NCBI GenBank assembly: GCA_039889035.1
Contig: JBDQQY010000046.1
Span: 8,395-72,394, forward strand
Direction of reading: 5' to 3'
Source of the DNA: Plantactinospora sp039889035
GTDB lineage: Bacteria > Actinomycetota > Actinomycetes > Mycobacteriales > Micromonosporaceae
Length of the DNA: 64,000 nt
Position 1 is the first letter of the stretch. Every line of letters begins with the position of its first letter. Position numbers and translations under genes: made by a program. Shown here piece by piece: positions 60,068 through 64,000 of the stretch. Under the pieces are notes generated by a model. The model saw only the letters and a program-made list of their open reading frames with translations, was not told the DNA's origin and did no database searches.

Positions 60068-60991
60068 TCAGCCCTCCGTGCGGTGCCGGAAGTCGGCGAG
60101 GTGCCGGAAGAGCGTCTGGGTGGCGGGGATGTCGTCGGGAAGGTCCTGACACCACAGCCGGGCGGTGGCCAGCCCGATCCGGGCCAGCCCACGGGAGAGC
60201 ACCACCGTACGGTGCGCCAGCTCGGCCGAGGCGGTCGTCGGCACGACGTATCCACCGGGCCAGAGCCGGATGATCGGCTCGCCGTCGGGAAAACTGGCCC
60301 GGAACCGGGTGGCGACCCGGGCCCGGAGCACGGACTCCTCGGCGATCGCCTGGTCTTCTCCGCACTCCGTCGGTGGGGTGGCAGGCCCGGCCGCCGGTGG
60401 TGGGACCGGACCGGCCACCGGTGACGGGGCGGGACCGGCCACCGGTGACGGAACGGAACCGGCCGCCGGTGGTGGGACGGCCAGGTCGGCGACCAGCAGC
60501 ACGTGCCGGTTGCCGAGCGGGACGCCGGCTCGGCAGGCGCGCCGGGCGATCTCCTTCAACACCGCCCGGAGCTGGCCGACACTGCCGAGCCGGGGCAGCG
60601 CGCCGACACAGGCCGCCGCGTGGTCCGGGACGAGGGTCGCGGCGGTCCACGAGTCGCAGAGTGTTCGTACCAGGTGGGCGGGGGGTTCGCCGGCCGGGAG
60701 CTGGCGGTACAGCGCGGTGAGGTCGGCGAGGGTGTCGTCGACGCCCATCCCGCCGGCGGCCCTGGCCCGACCCAGCCGGGCGCAGGCCGGCCGTGGATCA
60801 CGCGTCTCCGCGATGGCTCTGGTCAGGCTGTCGACCGCAGGCGTCCACCACCCGCCGGTCCGCTCCGGGCAGCGGTGCAGCGCCGCCGCCCGCCACGCCT
60901 CGCGCAGGACGACCGCCTCGGTGCGGAAGCGGGTGATGGCGCGTGCGCGGCGGTGCGCCGCCGTCGGTGTCAGTCGGCGTTCGTCGTCCAT
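60068..60991 (-). CDS. Hypothetical protein, possible degenerate GGDEF-like domain
   Basis: The 307-residue protein has an N-terminal helical Arg-rich part, then LPRLGSVGQLRAVLKEIARRACRAGVPLGNRHVLLVADLAV and, after a Pro/Ala repeat, RARVATRFRASFPDGEPIIRLWPGGYVVPTTASAELAHRTVV. The pattern of strands and helices recalls diguanylate-cyclase-like proteins, but the GG(D/E)EF active-site loop is missing, so enzyme activity is not expected. A PPPAAG/PSPVAG repeat from a 24-bp DNA repeat (60387-60482) interrupts the domain. The assignment is weak; a non-GGDEF origin is possible. ATG start, divergent from the sigma-factor gene. Confidence 0.6.
   Translation of the reverse strand: MDDERRLTPTAAHRRARAITRFRTEAVVLREAWRAAALHRCPERTGGWWTPAVDSLTRAIAETRDPRPACARLGRARAAGGMGVDDTLADLTALYRQLPAGEPPAHLVRTLCDSWTAATLVPDHAAACVGALPRLGSVGQLRAVLKEIARRACRAGVPLGNRHVLLVADLAVPPPAAGSVPSPVAGPAPSPVAGPVPPPAAGPATPPTECGEDQAIAEESVLRARVATRFRASFPDGEPIIRLWPGGYVVPTTASAELAHRTVVLSRGLARIGLATARLWCQDLPDDIPATQTLFRHLADFRHRTEG
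60387..60482 (-). repeat. Four 24-bp tandem repeats encoding a Pro/Ala insert
   Basis: Units at 60387-60410, 60411-60434, 60435-60458 and 60459-60482 share CCGGCC(G/A)CCGGTG and encode eight-residue Pro/Ala/Gly repeats within the possible GGDEF-like protein. The outer two and the inner two units form matching pairs. Confidence 0.75.
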
Positions 60992-61323
60992 CCGGGTCAG
61001 TACTCCATCCGTCGCGGCGGTTCCTCTCGTCTAGACGGAGATTGCCGGGCACCGTGACGACGCCCGGAATAAAAACAACAAAACGGATTAATGGTGTAGG
61101 CAGACCAACAACACTCCCTCACCTTCTGCCCTTGGCCACTTGCTGTTGGTAGTTTGGTCCCGCCCGACGAGCCTTCAGCCCGACGAGACGGCCGAGCCAG
61201 CAGCGGACCAGCCAGGAGCCCGGCCGAGCCGCAGGAGCGTGGGCCGGGCCCAGGAGCCCGGCCGAGCCACGAGCGCCCGCACTGCCCACGACGGACCGAC
61301 CACACCTCAGGACTTGGCAGGAC
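60992..61323. other. Divergent promoter region of the sigma-fusion gene
   Basis: This 332-bp gap includes an AT-rich patch (61065-61100) unlike anything else nearby, an inverted repeat CCGGGC...GCCCGG at about 61048-61070, and a 19-bp direct repeat, CCAGGAGCCCGGCCGAGCC, at 61212-61230 and 61250-61268. Promoters for both divergent genes should lie here. No sigma-70-type pair was convincing; an ECF-type autoregulated promoter is possible. Confidence 0.5.
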
Positions 61324-63747
61324 ATGGCGGACGACCACGACAGCGCTGCCGTCGACGTGCGGAGCGACCTACAACTGATCCGGGCCGTTCGGGCCGGTGA
61401 CACCGACGCCTACGCCACGCTCTACAGCCGACACGAGGCGGCAGCCCGGCGCCTGGCCCGTACCCTGGATCCTCGTCCCTCCGAAGTGGACGAGCTGGTG
61501 GCGGAGGCCTTCACCCGGGTCCTCGCCGTACTGCGCGGCGGGCACGGGCCCAACGCCGCCTTCCGCACCTACCTGCTCACCACCGTGCGCAACGTCTTCT
61601 ACGACGAGGCCCGCCGCACCCGCCGGATCGAACTCGTCGACGACGTGGCCCGCCACGATGCCGGCGAACCCTTCACCGACCCCGCCGTGCGGAACCTGGA
61701 ACAGGCGATGGTCGCCCGCGCGTTCGCCGCGCTGCCCGAACGGTGGCGCCTGGTGCTCTGGCACACCGAGGTGGAGGGCGATCCGCCGTCGACGGTCGCG
61801 CGCCTGCTCGGCGTCCGCCCCAACACGATCTCGGCGCTCGCCTACCGCGCCCGGGAGCGCCTACGCCAGAACTATCTGCGTGAGCATGCCGCCACTCGTA
61901 CCGACGACACCTGCCGCTGGGTCGCCGAGCGGCTCGGCGCGTACGTCCGGAGCGGGCTGTCCCGGCGGGAGACGGCCGACGTGGAGAGCCACCTCTCCGG
62001 ATGCCGGGCGTGCCACCTGCTCTTCGTCGAACTCGGCGACATCAACACCGGCCTCGGTGCCGTGCTGGCTCCCGCCGTGGTCGGCACGACCGCGGCCGGC
62101 GGCTACCTGAGCACCGGTACCGCGGCTCCGGGCGCCCTGTGGAACCGGGTCCGGCGGGTGGCCCGCCGCCGGGTAACCCAACTCGTCGCGGCCGGCCTGG
62201 TGCTCGTCGCCCTGGCGGCGGTCGCGCTGACCCTCACCGGCAACCCGGGGCCGGTCGCCGGGCCGGAACAGCCGGCCGGGGTACCCCCGACCGGGCCGCA
62301 GGATCCGGGGCAGACCTCCGAGCCCACTCCCGGCCCGCCGGGCCCCACCGAGCCCGGCACCGTCGGCGTCCAGCCGCCGGGCGGGCCGGGTGTGGCGGGC
62401 GCGGCCAACGGGGGCCCACCCGGCGCCGTCGGCCCGGCCCGCCCCGGCGCGGTGGCCGTCGCGCTGGCGCCGGTCGGCACGCTGGTCCGGGGCCGGTCCG
62501 CAGTGCTGTCCATGACCGTCACCAACAGGGCCGGGGCGAGCAGCGGCGGAGGACGGCTACCCGGGACGTTCCGGGCCGGACCCGCCGCGACGGGTCCGCT
62601 CAGCACCCGGTTGACACTGCCGAGCGGGATCCGGCTGCGCGCCGGCGCTGCCGGGGACGGCTGGACCTGCACCGCCGGCAGCTCCGGCACCTGTCGGCGT
62701 GGGCCGCTGGGCCCGGCGTCGTCGAGTACGGCGTACCTGCCGGTCACGGTCGCGGGCACCGCTCGGGGCGGCGCCGTACGGATCACCCTCGACACGCCCG
62801 GCCTGCCGACCCACACCGCGTCGGCCCAGCTCGCGGTTGCCGGCACCGGACTCTCCGCGGTCTTCGCCGGTACGGTGCCGGCGCGGCTCACCACCGCCGG
62901 CAACTCGCTGCTGTCCTGCCCGGACCTCGACCTCACCTGCCGGGCAGCCCGGTCGGGTCGCCCCGCCCTGGGCCGCGTGGACAACGGCCACTACCTGATG
63001 ACCCGGTACTCGGCGCCGGGCGCACCGGCCGGCGCTCCCGGCGGTGGAATGGTCAGCGGCGCCACCGTGAGACTGACCGGCCGGGTCCTCTGGGCCGGCC
63101 TCTACTGGGCCGGCACCGGGCACTCGCCGGCCAGCCCGACGGCGTACGTCCGGGCACCGGGCGGCACCCGCTACACCCCCGTCCGGGCTTCCCGGGTCGA
63201 CGACTTCCCGACCACCCTCGAGGGGCGGCGCGGCTACCAGGCGTTCGCCGACGTGACCCGGCTCGCCCGTGGCGCCAGCTCCGGCACCTGGTGGGTCGGG
63301 CTGCACCGTGGTGCCTTCGTCGGCGGGATCGGCGCGTTCGGCGGCTGGAGCCTGGTCGCCGTCGTCGCCGACGGGGGCCCGCCCCGGGCCGTCGCGGTGC
63401 TCGACGGCGCCCTCGCGCTCCGGCCCGGCGGCGCGGTGGCCGTTCCGTTGCCGGGCGCCCCGGGCGCCGACGCCCAGATCGGGTTCGTCGGCTGGGAGAC
63501 CGACCGGGCGAGCGTCGGCGACCGGCTCGACATCAACGCCGGCCCGGTCGACCGGAAGAACCCGAACAACACCGCCGCCAGCCGGGCCGACGGGACGGCC
63601 GCCGGTTGGAACACGTTCGGTACGGATGCACGGGTGCTCCAGACCCGCCTGCCCGGCGACCGACCCGCCGTCGTCACCGCGCGGACCGGCCGGGACGCCT
63701 GGCTGCTCGGCACGCTCGCGATCAGCGCCAGGGCGCCGGCCGGCTAG
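61324..63747 (+). CDS. ECF sigma factor fused to zinc-binding anti-sigma motif, membrane helix and exported domain
   Basis: The 807-residue protein starts with ECF sigma region 2 (about 15-105: LIRAVRAGDTDAYATLYSRHEAAARRLA, FRTYLLTTVRNVFYDEARR) and region 4 (about 125-185: ALPERWRLVLWHTEVEG, VARLLGVRPNTISALAYRARERLRQ). It is followed by H223-x3-C227-x2-C230 (ESHLSGCRACH), the zinc motif of ZAS anti-sigma factors. A membrane helix (about 284-305), a long Pro/Gly linker and a 430-residue exported region with several Cys follow. The arrangement recalls ECF groups with C-terminal membrane extensions (ECF52-like). It could sense cell-surface state directly and release or reorient its own sigma domain. 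ATG start. Confidence 0.87.
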   Translation: MADDHDSAAVDVRSDLQLIRAVRAGDTDAYATLYSRHEAAARRLARTLDPRPSEVDELVAEAFTRVLAVLRGGHGPNAAFRTYLLTTVRNVFYDEARRTRRIELVDDVARHDAGEPFTDPAVRNLEQAMVARAFAALPERWRLVLWHTEVEGDPPSTVARLLGVRPNTISALAYRARERLRQNYLREHAATRTDDTCRWVAERLGAYVRSGLSRRETADVESHLSGCRACHLLFVELGDINTGLGAVLAPAVVGTTAAGGYLSTGTAAPGALWNRVRRVARRRVTQLVAAGLVLVALAAVALTLTGNPGPVAGPEQPAGVPPTGPQDPGQTSEPTPGPPGPTEPGTVGVQPPGGPGVAGAANGGPPGAVGPARPGAVAVALAPVGTLVRGRSAVLSMTVTNRAGASSGGGRLPGTFRAGPAATGPLSTRLTLPSGIRLRAGAAGDGWTCTAGSSGTCRRGPLGPASSSTAYLPVTVAGTARGGAVRITLDTPGLPTHTASAQLAVAGTGLSAVFAGTVPARLTTAGNSLLSCPDLDLTCRAARSGRPALGRVDNGHYLMTRYSAPGAPAGAPGGGMVSGATVRLTGRVLWAGLYWAGTGHSPASPTAYVRAPGGTRYTPVRASRVDDFPTTLEGRRGYQAFADVTRLARGASSGTWWVGLHRGAFVGGIGAFGGWSLVAVVADGGPPRAVAVLDGALALRPGGAVAVPLPGAPGADAQIGFVGWETDRASVGDRLDINAGPVDRKNPNNTAASRADGTAAGWNTFGTDARVLQTRLPGDRPAVVTARTGRDAWLLGTLAISARAPAG

Positions 63748-63874
63748 CCGCGAACGCACCGCCCGCCACGCACTCGCACGGATCTGGACTGTAGAGCTGC
63801 CCCGCCTGTCCGCCCGCCGGCCACCAGCATCGCCGGCCAGTCTTCACCTGTACACCAAAGGCGTTACCGGGCAG

Positions 63875-64000
63875 GCGGATTCAACTGGTCGTTGCAACGG
63901 TGGATGTTTGTGCTGTTGGTGGGTTTGAGAGTAGCTGGGTGAGGGCTTCGGTGGGTGTGCGGATGCCGAGGGTTTTGCGGGGTCTGTCGTTGAGTTGCGT
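63875..64000. mobile_element. One end of an IS30-type insertion sequence (partial)
   Basis: The element enters at the right edge of the window. Its end should lie close to the transposase stop, near 63875-63905, where GGATTCAACTGGTCGTTGCA may be the terminal inverted repeat; without the other end this cannot be confirmed. It sits about 130 bp after the sigma-fusion gene, in non-coding DNA. Confidence 0.65.
63881..64000 (-). CDS. C-terminal end of IS30-type transposase (partial)
   Basis: Reading leftward from the window edge, the last 39 residues begin TQLNDRPRKTLGIRTPTEAL and end at a TGA at 63883-63881. The NDRPRKTLG-x-RTP-x-EAL motif is the usual C-terminus of IS30-family DDE transposases. 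The start and catalytic residues lie outside the window, so intactness cannot be judged. Confidence 0.88.
   Translation of the reverse strand, partial: TQLNDRPRKTLGIRTPTEALTQLLSNPPTAQTSTVATTS

Noticed and set aside
61048..61080. Rho-independent terminator CCGGGC...GCCCGG with AATAAAAA
   Set aside because: On the strand where it could terminate a gene the T-run lies before, not after, the stem, and there is no gene to terminate.

Overview
The window is high-GC DNA (about 70 percent or more, strong G/C third-position bias, frequent GTG and TTG starts) from an actinomycete. The gene set (BldC, valine dehydrogenase, DUF3073, Excalibur and sterol-carrier proteins, crt genes) and codon style fit the Micromonosporaceae best; the genus is inference. 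Most of it is chromosomal and densely packed, with accessory patches.

Layout. 1-5.7 kb: the end of an unidentified gene, a DUF2231-Rieske membrane protein, an SDR epimerase, a SnoaL-like protein, a DUF402 protein, an EamA transporter, a crotonase and an FMN-binding PPOX-like protein. 5.9-9 kb: a GH13 alpha-glucosidase with a LacI-family regulator; a 16-bp inverted repeat overlaps the glucosidase -35 box. 9-12.2 kb: divergent flavoprotein disulfide reductase and aromatic-ring monooxygenase. 12.4-15.9 kb: a sugar ABC importer (lipoprotein plus two permeases, no ATPase) with a clear promoter and an intercistronic hairpin. 15.9-20.2 kb: a carotenoid locus, crtB divergent from crtI-idi-merR; the regulator resembles CarH/LitR but has altered B12-site residues. 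20.3-21.7 kb: a NodB deacetylase lipoprotein and tRNA-Glu, tRNA-Asp and tRNA-Phe. 21.7-24.2 kb: a probable accessory patch beside the tRNAs, with three GTGA-coupled micro-genes facing a GntR/UTRA regulator.

24-32.7 kb: Excalibur protein, small membrane protein, SRPBCC protein, FUSC protein, DUF2786 protein, an apparently circularly permuted branched-chain-amino-acid-type binding lipoprotein, and two proteins built of exact 13-residue Asp/Gly calcium-loop-like repeats. 33-40.9 kb: a MacB/FtsX-type exporter operon (two large permeases, two ATPases) whose gene junctions carry duplicated ribosome-binding/start segments. 40.9-44.1 kb: bldC, a conserved hypothetical gene, valine dehydrogenase and DUF3073. 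44.2-45.7 kb: a two-gene RiPP locus, a radical SAM/SPASM maturase and a 79-residue precursor with four aromatic-X-X triplets at its C-terminus, suggesting a multi-cyclophane peptide.

45.9-60 kb: purine biosynthesis (purM, purF, purL-purQ-purS, purB) interspersed with a sterol-carrier-like protein, a membrane protein with a Tyr/Gly/Asp-rich cytoplasmic tail, a ComB-like phosphatase, a secreted trypsin-like protease and a YbjQ protein. purS-purQ-purL are joined by ATGA overlaps. 60-64 kb: a possible degenerate GGDEF-type protein, an 807-residue ECF sigma factor fused to a zinc-binding anti-sigma-like motif, a membrane helix and a large exported domain, and the end of an IS30-type transposase running off the window.

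The strongest candidates for undescribed biology are the permuted binding protein (30045-31415), the cyclophane-RiPP locus (44359-45700), the duplicated RBS/start units (36188-36295 and 39061-39087) and the sigma/anti-sigma membrane fusion (61324-63747). All family assignments come from reading the sequence; no database search was run.
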